In this document: positions 25,607-35,600 of the stretch, piece by piece
Layout of the letters: every line of letters begins with the position of its first letter
Numbering within the stretch: position 1 is the first letter of the stretch
DNA from: Bacteroidota bacterium
Lineage (GTDB): Bacteria > Bacteroidota > Bacteroidia > Sphingobacteriales > Sphingobacteriaceae
DNA: 64,000 nucleotides
Assembly: GCA_023450085.1 (NCBI GenBank)
Contig: JAEXHI010000019.1
Location: forward strand, 124,001 to 188,000
Direction of reading: 5' to 3'
Position numbers and translations under genes: made by a program
Notes under the pieces: generated by a model
Told to the model about the DNA's origin: nothing
The model's database searches: none
What the model saw: the letters and a program-made list of their open reading frames with translations, nothing else

Positions 25607-26182
25607 CTATTGTTCTTCTAGCTTTTTGATGCACTTTTCCCTGATTTTCCATACCTCATCAAAATGGAGGTTGATAGATGTTTCTTCAATCCATTTTTTT
25701 AAATATGCCTGATGAAATTCTACTTTGAAAGTGTTTACTTGCTCTGGTTGGATTTCTATTTCTTTAAGAATATCATTGCTTAATTTTTCAATATTTGAAT
25801 TAGCTGTAGTGATATCAAGCCTTTTATCTCCTAGTTTTAAGTAGCAATGGGCCTCAGGGATATAGCTTAGGCCATTTTCAAGGATAGTGTTCCCTATTTT
25901 GGGTGTATTTAAATGGTTCATTTTGTATATCCCTAAAACTAACTCTACCTCTTCAATTTGGTTCAATTCTGCTATTTTCTTTAAGAATGCATGTTTTGAA
26001 CTGCAGGTGCCTTTGTTTTCAATTAATACCAGCGAAAAATCCTCCCTGTTTTGGTTGCGTCCGTAAGGAAGTTGTTGGATGAAATAAATCAACTCGTCCC
26101 AGTGCAGTATTGATTTTTCCCTTACAAGCTTAGTAAGTTCATCTTTTGAATTAAGGAAAGTGTGTTTGATAGGAGCGTTCAT
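25607..26182 (-). CDS. Cytosolic protein with a transglutaminase-like Cys-His-Asp arrangement
   Basis: A 191-residue protein without a signal peptide. The order Cys60 (LIENKGTCSSKHAFLKKI), His112 (YIPEAHCYLKLG) and Asp123 (KRLDITT) matches the transglutaminase/papain-like triad, with the Cys at a helix start preceded by KGTC. This is inferred from spacing and local pattern; I do not know the family by name. It has no close neighbours on the same strand apart from the DUF4262 gene about 200 bases upstream. Its function, protease or inactive homologue, is open. Confidence 0.55.
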   Translation of the reverse strand: MNAPIKHTFLNSKDELTKLVREKSILHWDELIYFIQQLPYGRNQNREDFSLVLIENKGTCSSKHAFLKKIAELNQIEEVELVLGIYKMNHLNTPKIGNTILENGLSYIPEAHCYLKLGDKRLDITTANSNIEKLSNDILKEIEIQPEQVNTFKVEFHQAYLKKWIEETSINLHFDEVWKIREKCIKKLEEQ

Positions 26183-26375
26183 GGTGATTTGTTTTACGAT
26201 GTGGCTAACTCAAAGATACAAATCGTTTTTGCCTTAGATAGCAGCATTGGTTTTGTTGACTAAACGGGATTGTTGTAATAAATTGAAGTTAGAAGGCACA
26301 AGTGGTAAGCTTGCGCCGAGGGTTGTAGCGTTCAAAATGAAGTTGCTGACTTACGTGAGTAAGCATTCGCTTACC

Positions 26376-26828
26376 TCATTTAGAAAGCTTTCCAAAAATT
26401 TCTTGATCATAGTCGTAGCCGATCTCTTCTGGAAATTTTCCATTTAAATCTGGGAAAATTATCTGTACTGATTCGAATTCATCATCTTCATAGAACTTGA
26501 ACGAGCTTAATGTTTTTTCGCTCAGAGCATCGCTTTTTACAGCAATAAGATATGTCGGGAAACGGTCGATTAGGTTGCTTAATTTTTCATTTAATGGTAC
26601 TTTTTTATTTTTGAAAGTATTAGCATAGTTGGTTATCAAAGTATTGGTAAGGCCATTAGGTAAGCCTGAAACAAAAGCTTCTGGGATTCCGAAATTTTTG
26701 TATAATCCAGTTGAATATCCAAATGGGGTACAGTCTTTTTCTTCGAGAACGTATGTTACATGAAATCCGTATTGCTCAATATTATTATCAACCATCTCAA
26801 AATATGCTCTTATTCTTTCTTCATCCAT
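26376..26828 (-). CDS. DUF4262 domain protein
   Basis: A 150-residue soluble protein. NIEQYGFHVTYVLEEKDCTP, FGYSTGLYKNFGIPEAFVSG and the following LPNGL match the DUF4262 layout (I..HGWHV..V, then YT.GL....PE..V.GL). The role of this family is unknown; members occur scattered in bacterial accessory regions. The gene begins just after an AT-rich spacer, and no operon partner is obvious. Confidence 0.75.
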   Translation of the reverse strand: MDEERIRAYFEMVDNNIEQYGFHVTYVLEEKDCTPFGYSTGLYKNFGIPEAFVSGLPNGLTNTLITNYANTFKNKKVPLNEKLSNLIDRFPTYLIAVKSDALSEKTLSSFKFYEDDEFESVQIIFPDLNGKFPEEIGYDYDQEIFGKLSK

Positions 26829-27208
26829 AGTGCTTTTTCCTTTGTTTGTTATAAATATACAAATGTTGTTAGCAGTAGAATATTTTGTTAACTAAACGGG
26901 ATTGCAGTGGAAATACTTTTTGTATGTCACGCTGAGCCTGTCGAAGCGCTTTTGCTAAGATAATCCTTCGACAGGCTCAGGATGACAGATATGAACGGCA
27001 GTAATGCTCACAAAAAGATTGCAACGGAAAGCCCGACTAGCGGAAGCGATGAAATACTGGCCTAGCTTTTCAAAAAAATCACACGTAAACTTATTTTATC
27101 TCCAAATTGAAGGACATAAGCAAGTTTTTTACAACATTAAAACATTGTAACTTTTGGGGTTTAGGTGGTAAAGTGTACATTTGCCCTAACAAAAATTCTT
27201 AAAAGATT
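26829..27208. other. Spacer with composite repeat and the lpdA promoter
   Basis: About 26890-27070 is a composite repeat: TGTCACGCTGAGCCTGTCGAA pairs in inverted orientation with TTCGACAGGCTCAGGATGACA, followed by GAACGGCAGTAATG and CACAAAAAGATTG, a block also seen at 48.35-48.55 and 51.7-52.0 kb. The version here has an uninterrupted CGACAGGCTCAGGATGAC, the likely empty site of the palindrome inserted in the two other copies. The last 60 bases carry the lpdA promoter. Confidence 0.65.
27153..27183 (+). promoter_or_regulatory. Bacteroidota -33/-7 promoter for lpdA
   Basis: TTTG at 27153-27156 and TACATTTG at 27176-27183, 19 bases apart, match the -33 and TAnnTTTG consensus with the preferred spacing. 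The leader to ATG 27209 is about 20 bases. Confidence 0.7.
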
Positions 27209-28615
27209 ATGCAATACGACGTAGTTGTTATAGGCTCGGGTCCGGGCGGTTATGTAGGTGCCATCCGTTGTGCACAATTAGGTTTAAAAACAGCGGTAGT
27301 AGAAAAATATAAAACTTATGGCGGTACTTGTCTAAATGTTGGCTGTATCCCGTCTAAGGCCTTGTTAGATTCTTCGGAGCATTACCATAACGCGGCTCAT
27401 ACTTTTACTACTCATGGTATTAACCTAAAAGATTTGAAGGTTGATATGAAGCAAATGATTGCTCGTAAAGACGATGTAGTAGCTCAAAACACTGCTGGTA
27501 TTACTTATCTATTTAAGAAAAATAAAATTGACGCTTTTGAAGGTGTGGCTTCTTTTGAAGATAAAAACACCATTTTGGTGACTAAAGCTGATGGCAGTAC
27601 CGAGAAATTAACCACTAAAAATGTGATTATTGCTACAGGTTCTAAACCTACGGCTTTGCCATTTTTGCCAGTTGATAAAAAACGCATCATCACTTCGACC
27701 GAGGCTTTAACTTTGAAAGAAGTGCCTAAAACCATGATAGTGATTGGTGGTGGGGTAATTGGTTTAGAGTTAGGTTCGGTTTATGCTCGTTTGGGTACTA
27801 AGGTTACCGTGGTTGAGTTTGCACCATCAATCATCAGCACTATGGATGCTGGTTTGGGCAAAGAGTTGCAACGTGTGTTGAAAAAATCGTTGGGTATGGA
27901 GTTCTTAACTAGCCATAAAGTAACTGGCGCATCGGTTAAAGGCAAAGTGGTAACGGTAACTGCTGATAATGCTAAAGGTGAGGCGGTGAGCTTGGAAGCT
28001 GACTACTGTATTGTAGCGGTTGGTAGAACGGCTTATACTCAAGGTTTGGGATTAGAGAAAATTGGCATTACTCCTGAGGAGAGAGGTAATAAAATTCCTG
28101 TTAACGACCACTTAGAAACTGCTGTTAAAGGTGTTTATGCTATTGGTGACGTGATTAAAGGAGCGATGTTGGCTCACAAAGCGGAAGATGAAGGTATTTA
28201 TGTAGCGGAAACTATTGCTGGACAAAAGCCTCACATCAACTATAACTTAATTCCTGGTGTGGTTTACACTTGGCCAGAGGTGGCTTCTGTAGGTCAAACT
28301 GAGGAGCAATTGAAAGCTGCTGGGGTAAAATACAAAGCGGGCTCTTTCCCTTTCAAAGCTAGTGGACGTGCTAAAGCAAGTATGGATACTGATGGTTTCG
28401 TAAAGGTATTGGCTGATGAAAAAACAGACGAAATTTTAGGTGTTCACATGATTGGCCCTCGTGCTGCTGATATGATTGCTGAGGCAGTTGTTGCGATGGA
28501 ATTCCGTGCTTCGGCAGAGGATGTGGCTAGAATTTGCCATGCACACCCAACTTATACTGAAGCTTTAAAAGAGGCTGCTTTGGCTGCTACTGAAAATAGA
28601 GCGATACATATTTAG
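27209..28615 (+). CDS. lpdA: Dihydrolipoyl dehydrogenase (E3)
   Basis: A 468-residue flavoprotein that reoxidises dihydrolipoyl groups of 2-oxo-acid dehydrogenase complexes using NAD. The FAD-binding GSGPGGYVGAIRCAQ begins at residue 9. The redox disulphide is GGTCLNVGCIPSK (Cys41 and Cys46). The NAD-binding glycines are in MIVIGGGVIGLELGS, the second FAD site in GVYAIGDVIKG, and the catalytic His446-Glu451 pair in HAHPTYTEALKEA. It stands alone about 13 kb from sucAB and is probably the shared E3 for 2-oxoglutarate and other complexes. It is followed by a hairpin terminator. Confidence 0.96.
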   Translation: MQYDVVVIGSGPGGYVGAIRCAQLGLKTAVVEKYKTYGGTCLNVGCIPSKALLDSSEHYHNAAHTFTTHGINLKDLKVDMKQMIARKDDVVAQNTAGITYLFKKNKIDAFEGVASFEDKNTILVTKADGSTEKLTTKNVIIATGSKPTALPFLPVDKKRIITSTEALTLKEVPKTMIVIGGGVIGLELGSVYARLGTKVTVVEFAPSIISTMDAGLGKELQRVLKKSLGMEFLTSHKVTGASVKGKVVTVTADNAKGEAVSLEADYCIVAVGRTAYTQGLGLEKIGITPEERGNKIPVNDHLETAVKGVYAIGDVIKGAMLAHKAEDEGIYVAETIAGQKPHINYNLIPGVVYTWPEVASVGQTEEQLKAAGVKYKAGSFPFKASGRAKASMDTDGFVKVLADEKTDEILGVHMIGPRAADMIAEAVVAMEFRASAEDVARICHAHPTYTEALKEAALAATENRAIHI

Positions 28616-28695
28616 TAACTAGTTACTAGTGGCTAGTAGTTAGTAGCTAGTGGTCAGTTGACTGTGGTTAGCTGAGTCTTGCTGAAACATGATAT

Positions 28696-28727
28696 AAATC
28701 CTGCGGTGGTTACCGTGGGATTTTTTT
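28696..28727 (+). terminator. Rho-independent terminator after lpdA
   Basis: AAATCCTGCGGT pairs with ACCGTGGGATTT around GGTT, with two G-T pairs, and continues in a T run. It lies about 80 bases after the lpdA stop, beyond a low-complexity stretch of TAGT/CTAG words. Confidence 0.7.
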
Positions 28728-28732
28728 GTGCC

Positions 28733-28814
28733 CGTCATTGCGAGGTACGAAGCAATCTTAAAGCTAAAGCTATAGTTTAAATAATTTGGGATTGCTTCGT
28801 GCCTCGCAATGACA
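28733..28814. repeat. Dispersed hairpin repeat, complete copy 2
   Basis: CGTCATTGCGAGGTACGAAG with CAATCTTA on the left pairs with GGATTGCTTCGTGCCTCGCA and ATGACA on the right. The middle differs from copy 1. Confidence 0.85.
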
Positions 28815-28932
28815 AGAATAGAGGGGTGTGTTGACTATTAGCGGATTAAGCCATCATTAAATCTTTCTCCTACCCATCTTAATTTCTTTAATTCCTTGAT
28901 GGTTTTATTTTTAGATATGTATTTTAGCAACA

Positions 28933-30114
28933 ATGAGAATTACCTTTTCCTTAGCTGCAATTTTACTTTTTCTTGCTGCCTGTGTGCCTTTAAGGTCTGT
29001 TAAATATTTAATTCCTGATTTGGGGGATAGTGCCAAGTTTGAAAATGTGACCATTCAAAAATCGGCTACGCCGTTTTACTTTAAACAGAACTATCCCAAT
29101 AAGGCTTATGAGAAGTTGAAGCTACATTTGGATACTTCCTTAAAAAACACTAAAACCAATGTTTTTTTGATAATTAAAAACGATAGCATCATTTACCAAT
29201 ACCTTTCTGAGGAGAAAGCATTGACTACTAAACAGCCTAGTTTTTCGGTAGCTAAATCATTTGTGGGTACTTTGGTGGGTATTGCCATTGACAAGGGCGA
29301 AATTAAGTCGACCAGTGAATTGGTGATTAAATATTTGCCAGAACTGGCCAAAAACGATGAGCGTTTTAACCGTTTAACGATACAACACGTGTTGGATATG
29401 CGCAGCGGATTTAATTTTTCGGAAAGGTCGTTTAATCCATTTTCAAAAATTGTGCGTAGCTATTATGGTGCCGATTTGAAAAAGATGGTGGGCAAATTAA
29501 AGATGAAAAATGAACCTGGTAAGGTTTTCGAATACCAAAGTATCAACACGCAGGTGCTGGCCTTTATTTTAGAGAAAGCCGTAGGAAAAAGTTTACAAGC
29601 GCAAATGCAGGAACGTTTATGGCAGCCTTTGGGAGCAGAAAGCGATGCACTTTGGAGTATGGATGATGAGGGAAACATTAAAGCCTTTTGCTGTTTAAAT
29701 GCTACGGCACTTGATTTTGCTAAAATTGGAAGGCTTTATTTGAATGGTGGTAATTGGGAAGGGAAACAAATTGTTTCCAAGAAATGGGTGGACATTACGA
29801 CCAGCCCCGATTCGTTGACGAAGCTACGCTATAAGAACCAGTTTTGGGCCACCAGGGATTTCAAATTTTTTAAGGATTCGGTAAGTGCAGTAAGTTCTTT
29901 GGGTAAAGAAGGGTTGGATTATCCAGTGGAAAGAAATCCTGACGGCAGGTATTTTTATGCCAAAAAGGTGTACGATTACAAAGCTCAGGGTATGTTCCAC
30001 CAATCGGTATATGTCAACCCAAAAAATAAGGTCATCATTGTACGTTTGGGTGATAGGCAAAAGAAGGTAAACTTCCACAGTTTTGTGCAACAGGTGGGAA
30101 GGTCTATTCGTTAA
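28933..30114 (+). CDS. Serine hydrolase of the class C beta-lactamase fold, lipoprotein
   Basis: A 393-residue protein with a lipoprotein signal: hydrophobic core and LAAC (Cys17). The nucleophile motif is FSVAKSF (SxxK), the second motif is around FEYQSINTQVLAF, and the third around LGKEGLDYP or LGD is less certain. LTIQHVLDMRSGFNFSE is the strongly conserved helix of this family. Members include esterases, beta-lactamases, D-amino-acid peptidases and 6-aminohexanoate-dimer hydrolases; the true substrate is unknown. The gene is monocistronic, after a near-match -7 element (TATTTTAG) close to the start. Confidence 0.83.
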   Translation: MRITFSLAAILLFLAACVPLRSVKYLIPDLGDSAKFENVTIQKSATPFYFKQNYPNKAYEKLKLHLDTSLKNTKTNVFLIIKNDSIIYQYLSEEKALTTKQPSFSVAKSFVGTLVGIAIDKGEIKSTSELVIKYLPELAKNDERFNRLTIQHVLDMRSGFNFSERSFNPFSKIVRSYYGADLKKMVGKLKMKNEPGKVFEYQSINTQVLAFILEKAVGKSLQAQMQERLWQPLGAESDALWSMDDEGNIKAFCCLNATALDFAKIGRLYLNGGNWEGKQIVSKKWVDITTSPDSLTKLRYKNQFWATRDFKFFKDSVSAVSSLGKEGLDYPVERNPDGRYFYAKKVYDYKAQGMFHQSVYVNPKNKVIIVRLGDRQKKVNFHSFVQQVGRSIR

Positions 30115-30445
30115 TTAAGGACGGTACGGGCTAAGAAAATACTTTCTGGCCTTATTTCGATTATTAAATTTTTCAAAACAACACGTAAAACTGATGCTAA
30201 TCCCGAATGTTCGGGACAGCATGACGGACTGCCCATCTAACGTCACCCTGACCTGTAGCGAAGCGGAAAGCTATGCAATAAATTTATTTCAGGGTCAGTA
30301 AAAAAGCTGGTGTATTGTGTACTATGTGCCTATGTGGTTCATTTATATGGTATAAGTAATGAAAAAATATAAACACATAGGCACATAGGCTGGAGGTATT
30401 AAAAAATTACTAAACGCTTACCTAGATTTACGTTAGTAGCCAACT
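30115..30445. repeat. Spacer with dispersed repeats between convergent genes
   Basis: No gene is seen. The extended palindrome GATGCTAA, TCCCGAATGTTCGGGA (30201-30216), CAGCATGACG is present, as at 14.17 kb. From about 30321 to 30390, CTATGTGCCTATGTGGTTCA and ATAAACACATAGGCACATAG form an inverted repeat that may also terminate transcription from both sides. Confidence 0.6.
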
Positions 30446-31513
30446 TTACCAGTCCATTTCTTTTTTAAGAAAGGCGCTAAGTTCATTGGCAATTTGTTGG
30501 TGTTCTGCTAATGATGGATGTTTTCCGCAACCGCCATTGGCTCTGATTTCGAAAAAGTAGCTGGTAATGTTGTTCTCTCCACTTTGGTTAAGCGTTGTTT
30601 TTACTGCACTGATATATTTTACCAAAACTGCTTTAAGTTGCGGGCTAGCCATTGGACTGCTGAGCATCACTAATTTTGCTTTGGGATAATAGCCACGTAA
30701 TTGCTTCATGAAGCTAATGTAAGCGTTAGTGAATTGGGTTGAATCCTGAATGCCGTCGTTTTGTCCTAAGCAGATGGTCACCACATCGGGTTGGTATTTG
30801 GCAAAGTTCCAAGCAAGGGTGTCTTTGGCTGGGTTAATTTTATCGTACACGGGAGGCATGATGATTTTTTTACCACAACAGCTGTGCATCAATCCAATAC
30901 CAGATACGGAAGTAAGATGCCACTGCGCATTAAGATTTCTTGCCGTACTAGGGCCATAAGCGAAATAGGCGTTATGTTGGTCGTGCCATGAAGAACCTTT
31001 TGTTTCGCATTTGATTTCGCTTTCATCGCTGCCTGCACCACAGGTAATAGAATCGCCAATAAACTCCATTTTCCTTTTTTGAGGGGCTGTTGGAGGGAGT
31101 AGCTTTTCGCAATCAAAGCCAGTGAATGAAATGTAGCCGTTTTCAGATTCCGAGTTTTTACAAATCAATATGGTATGGTTTCCTTTGGAAAGATTATTGG
31201 CCAATTCCAATTTGTTTTCCTTGCCTGATAGGCGTATGCGATAGGCAGGCTGGTTGTCAATTTTCACTTCCAAATAGTTTAGGATATTTCCCCACAGCAT
31301 TTCATCGTTAATGTGTGCTGTAAATGAACTACCACTAAAGTTAATGAGCACATACGCTCCTGATGCCCAAAATTTTGGTTGTAAAGGATTAGAGAAATCA
31401 CCACGACCTATGTATTGGATATCTTGATGATTGGCGGGGTAAAAAATTGTTTTGGTAGCCCAAGCTTGGATATGGAGAAGTGCTACGAAAAGCAATACGA
31501 TTTTATATTTCAT
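30446..31513 (-). CDS. CE2-type SGNH/GDSL carbohydrate esterase, exported
   Basis: A 355-residue esterase. The signal peptide (about 1-19) is followed by an N-terminal jelly-roll domain (about 20-130) and an SGNH hydrolase domain with the nucleophile in MEFIGDSITCGAGSDE, the oxyanion glycine/asparagine in ICLGQNDGI and the His in GKHPSLAEHQQIANEL. This two-domain layout is characteristic of carbohydrate esterase family 2, whose members remove acetyl groups from xylan and (gluco)mannan. Its position beside the AraC regulator and opposite the mannan operon makes acetyl-mannan deacetylation the best inference. It begins five bases after the AraC gene on the same strand, so the two are probably cotranscribed. 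Confidence 0.82.
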   Translation of the reverse strand: MKYKIVLLFVALLHIQAWATKTIFYPANHQDIQYIGRGDFSNPLQPKFWASGAYVLINFSGSSFTAHINDEMLWGNILNYLEVKIDNQPAYRIRLSGKENKLELANNLSKGNHTILICKNSESENGYISFTGFDCEKLLPPTAPQKRKMEFIGDSITCGAGSDESEIKCETKGSSWHDQHNAYFAYGPSTARNLNAQWHLTSVSGIGLMHSCCGKKIIMPPVYDKINPAKDTLAWNFAKYQPDVVTICLGQNDGIQDSTQFTNAYISFMKQLRGYYPKAKLVMLSSPMASPQLKAVLVKYISAVKTTLNQSGENNITSYFFEIRANGGCGKHPSLAEHQQIANELSAFLKKEMDW

Positions 31514-31518
31514 AAAAT

Positions 31519-32382
31519 TTAAACAAAAATACGATGACCAGAAAGGTTGTCTCTAAATTCGGTTGGCGTGCAACCTTTCTTCTTTTTGAAAATCCGATTA
31601 AAGTTGGAAATGTTGTTGAAGCCGCAGTTATAGGCCACTTCCGAAATGCTTTCAGAGGTGTCAATGAGTTTTCGAGAGGCATGTCCCAAGCGGATTTCTA
31701 TTAAGCTATCAATAAAGCTAGCGCCTGTTCGGTTTTTGAAAAATCGGCTAAAGGAAACCTCGGTCATGTTGGCTATTTTAGCTACTTCTGAAAGGGAAAC
31801 GGGTTTGTCGAAATTAAGGTTGATGTATTCCATTACCTTTTCTACTCTGCGACTGGTGTAAGAAAATTCGGCTTGGCTAAAGGTTGAATCGGAAAGGGTA
31901 CGCATGTTTCTGGAGGTGGATAGGTCGTGCAAAATAGACATCAGCTCCAGTACCGAGTCAAAACCATGTTGTTTGTTGAGTTTAATGAGGCGGGGGCCAA
32001 CCGCTTTTGCCGTGTCGCTGGAAAACAGAATGCCACATTTTGCTTTTTCAAACATATCCCTAATGACGCGTAACTGGTTTCTGCGCAAAAATTTCTCGTC
32101 AAACAAATCCTTATGGAATTGGATAGTCACCTCGTGTATTTCTTGTCCACCTAGTTTGTGGGTTTCCCATACATGCGGAAGGTTCGAGCCAATCAGCACC
32201 AGTTCAATGTCACCAATTTCCTCAATATGGTCGCCAACCACACGACGGGCACCGTTGGCATTTGAAATAAAATTGAGTTCCATTTCCTCGTGGTAATGTA
32301 AAGGGAAGTCGAAATCCTTTTTCCTTCGTTCGAAAATGGTAAAGCAATCACCTGCGGTGAGTGGGGTAATTTCTTTTATCAT
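31519..32382 (-). CDS. AraC-family transcriptional regulator of the mannan locus
   Basis: A 287-residue regulator with an N-terminal cupin (FPLHYHEEMELNFISNANG, about 26-44) that may bind a sugar, and a C-terminal double HTH (EVAKIANMTEVSFSRFFKNR and SEVAYNCGFNNISNFNRIF, then GCTPTEFRDN). It is divergent from the SusC gene across a 228-base AT-rich spacer and heads a two-gene operon with the CE2 esterase. It is therefore likely the activator of the adjacent mannan genes, responding to a mannose-containing oligosaccharide. The locus lacks a hybrid two-component or SusR-type regulator. Confidence 0.85.
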   Translation of the reverse strand: MIKEITPLTAGDCFTIFERRKKDFDFPLHYHEEMELNFISNANGARRVVGDHIEEIGDIELVLIGSNLPHVWETHKLGGQEIHEVTIQFHKDLFDEKFLRRNQLRVIRDMFEKAKCGILFSSDTAKAVGPRLIKLNKQHGFDSVLELMSILHDLSTSRNMRTLSDSTFSQAEFSYTSRRVEKVMEYINLNFDKPVSLSEVAKIANMTEVSFSRFFKNRTGASFIDSLIEIRLGHASRKLIDTSESISEVAYNCGFNNISNFNRIFKKKKGCTPTEFRDNLSGHRIFV

Positions 32383-32588
32383 ATGTTAAAAGATAAATAA
32401 AGACAAATCAATTGGATAAAATAATATCATGTATGATAGCAATAGATATAATAATATATTTATGGTTAATGATTTGTATTGCAATACAATAAACCATATT
32501 TTTTTGCTTTAAAACAATCTTTAGAGATAAAAATACTATAAATGGATAATAAAGTATTATTAATGGGCTATGAAGGGCGCTACTTTTG
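32383..32588. promoter_or_regulatory. Divergent control region of the mannan locus
   Basis: This AT-rich spacer contains the SusC promoter -7 element TACTTTTG (32581-32588, perfect TAnnTTTG). No TTG-like -33 element is found at the right distance, as expected for a promoter needing an activator such as the AraC protein. Short words such as AATATCATGTATGATAG and ATAATATATTTATG could hold the binding sites, but no clear direct repeat could be assigned. Confidence 0.5.
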
Positions 32589-32610
32589 AATTAACCAAAT
32601 ATGACTATTT

Positions 32611-35600
32611 ATGCGTAATCAACTAACCACCTATTTACTAGCACTATTTGTATGTGTGTTGTTTGTTGCCGAAGCGTTTGCGCAGGACAAGAAATTGTCT
32701 GGAAAGGTAATGGACGAAAATGGGCTTCCGCTTGCGGGAGTTTCAGTAAGCATAAAAGGTGCTAAAATTTCCACTACTACCAATGAAAATGGTAGTTTCC
32801 TTATTAACGCTCCCTCAAATGCTCAAACCATTACCTTTTCTTATTTAGGTAGGGTGCAGCAAGAACTTCCTATTGGAAACAAAACTAATTTCAATGTGAA
32901 CCTTCAGTCGGCTAGTACCACGCTCTCTGATGTAGTAATTATTGGATACGGTACGGTCAAAAAATCTGACCTGACAGGTTCGGTCGCTCGAATTGACCGA
33001 GAAGATTTAACCAGGGATGTGCCTACCAATATATTACAGGCAATGCAAGGGAAAGTAGCGGGGGTAAATGTGACGCAAAATGATGGTGCTCCAGGTGCTG
33101 GCTTAAGTATTAGGGTACGTGGTTCCAATTCTTTTTTAGGCGGTACTGAGCCTTTGTATGTGATAGATGGGGTGCCTTTTAACAATTCCAGTAGCGGTGC
33201 CACGCCAATGTCCTTAGGAGAAGATGAAAAGCAAACACTTAATGCTATGTCTTTTCTTAATCCAGATGATATTGAGAGCATTGATATTTTAAAAGACGCT
33301 TCGGCAACGGCTATTTACGGCTCTAGGGGAGCTAATGGTGTGGTGTTAATTACCACTAGAAAAGGTAAAACTGGAAAAGATAAAGTGGAAGCTAACTTTA
33401 ACGCAGGTATGGCATCGGTATCAAAGAAAATTGATGTGTTAAATGCATCGGAATATGCCGCGTATCAAAACTTGGCCTATTTAAACTCAAATAAATATAC
33501 GGGCACCAATTATAATGTGCCATTTCCAGGTACAAATGTGCCCGACCCCGCAAATCCAGGAAATACCTATTATTCAAAAGGACCGCAGGATTACGTAGGT
33601 GACACCAACAATTGGCAGGACCGAATTTTTAGAAATGGCCTATATCAAAAATATTCTTTAAACATTTCTGGTGGAACCGATGCGGGAACGCATAGTGTAA
33701 CCTTCAACTATTTAGACCAAGAAGGAACGGTGCTCAATTCTAAATATAACCGATTGGGCTTGGCGCTAAACCTAAACAGAAATATCAGTAAAACTTTTAA
33801 GATAGGGAGTAGTACTTCCTTGGCAAGCACCCGAACCAATGGGGTGAAAACAGGTACGGATAAATCGGATGCGGCAAGTGCAGGGGTCATCAGGTCGGCC
33901 TTAACTTTCCCTTCCACTATTTCAGACCCTATTGCTTACGATGGGGTGGGCGATGCTTTCATCACCAATCCATACATCTATGTAAATGATATTTTGAATA
34001 CCGTAAAAGGCTTGAACATCTTTTCGTCCAATTATTTGGAAGCTACTTTCCTGAAAGATTTTAAATTCAGACAAAATGTAGGTTTCAACTATTCAAGCAG
34101 CAACAGAGACCAATATTACCCTCGAACAGTTTACGAAGGTTTCTCAATGAAAGGTTGGGGCTTAAAAGCGGATAACATTTGGAACAGCGGTGTAGCCGAA
34201 AGTATTTTGACTTATAACAAAGCCATTAACAAGCACAGTTTAAATGTGATGGCTGCAGGAACTTATGAGCGTACTAACGGACAGAGCAAAAGAGCGGAAG
34301 CCAAAACTTTTCCTAATGATGCTTTGCAGAACGAAAACTTAGCAGCTGGGGAAGTGGTGATGCCTGTAATCACTTCGAGATACCAATCGACCCTGATTTC
34401 ATTTTTGGGAAGGGCCAATTATAATTATGATGACCGCTATCTATTGACCGTCTCTTATCGTCAGGATGGCTCCAGCAAGTTTGGTAAAGACAATAAATGG
34501 GCAGGTTTCCCATCAGCAGCAGTGGCTTGGAAAGTATCGAGCGAGGACTTTATGAAAGGGCTAAAGTTTGTGAACGATTTGAAGTTGCGGTTTAGCTACG
34601 GGCAAACAGGTAACCAAGGGATTGGTTCTTATGCCTCTCTTGTAAAGCTGAGCGTATATAACTACGTGTTCGGCGGTGCTGTTCAAACAGGTTTGGCCAA
34701 TGATTTATTCTCTGGACCAGCCAATGAAAAATTGAAATGGGAAACCACCAGTGCCTACAACTTGGGGCTTGATGTGGCCATGTTCAATAACCGTTTGAAC
34801 CTTCAGGTAGAAGTATACAAGAAAATTACCGATGACCTTTTGCAAAACTTGGTCATCCCATCATCTACTGGTTTTGAAACCAAATTGGTGAACTCAGGTT
34901 CTATCCAAAATAAAGGCTTGGAGGTAACGCTTGGTGGCACGGTAATGAAAAGCAAGGATTTTGAATGGAAATCGAACTTTAATATTGCCTTTAACCGAAA
35001 CAAGATTTTAAGTCTTAGCGATGATGTTAAAGAACAATATGCCCGCAACATCTCTACTGGCGATGCGCCATTTATCCAAACCGTAGGCAAGCCTATTGGT
35101 GCCCTGTATGGTTATGTGGAGGATGGTTATTATGATAATGAGGCCGAAGTAAGGAACGACCCTATTTACACCAATCAAGGTTCTTCTATTATTTTGAGAA
35201 CGATTGGTGAAATCAAATACAAAAATCTGGATAACGACCCAACGGCGATTACGCAAGGCGATAGAACTTTTATTGGAGATGTAAACCCCGATTATACCTT
35301 CGGTTTTACCAATAACTTTAAATACAAACGATTTGATTTAAGTGTGTTCATTAACGGGGTGCAAGGAAACGACATCATCAATATGAACACCCGTTTTAAT
35401 GCCAATTTGGGAAGTAATAAAAACATCACCAAAGAAATGGCAGATGGTGCTTGGGCGGCTGGGCAAGACAACAGTAATGCAACAGGGCCAAAGGTAATGC
35501 GCCAATTTTTTAGGACCATCTTTTTCTCTAGGAGGTTTATTGAAGATGGCAGTTTTGTGAGGGTGAAAAATATCACCTTGGGCTATAACCTTCCCCTCAA

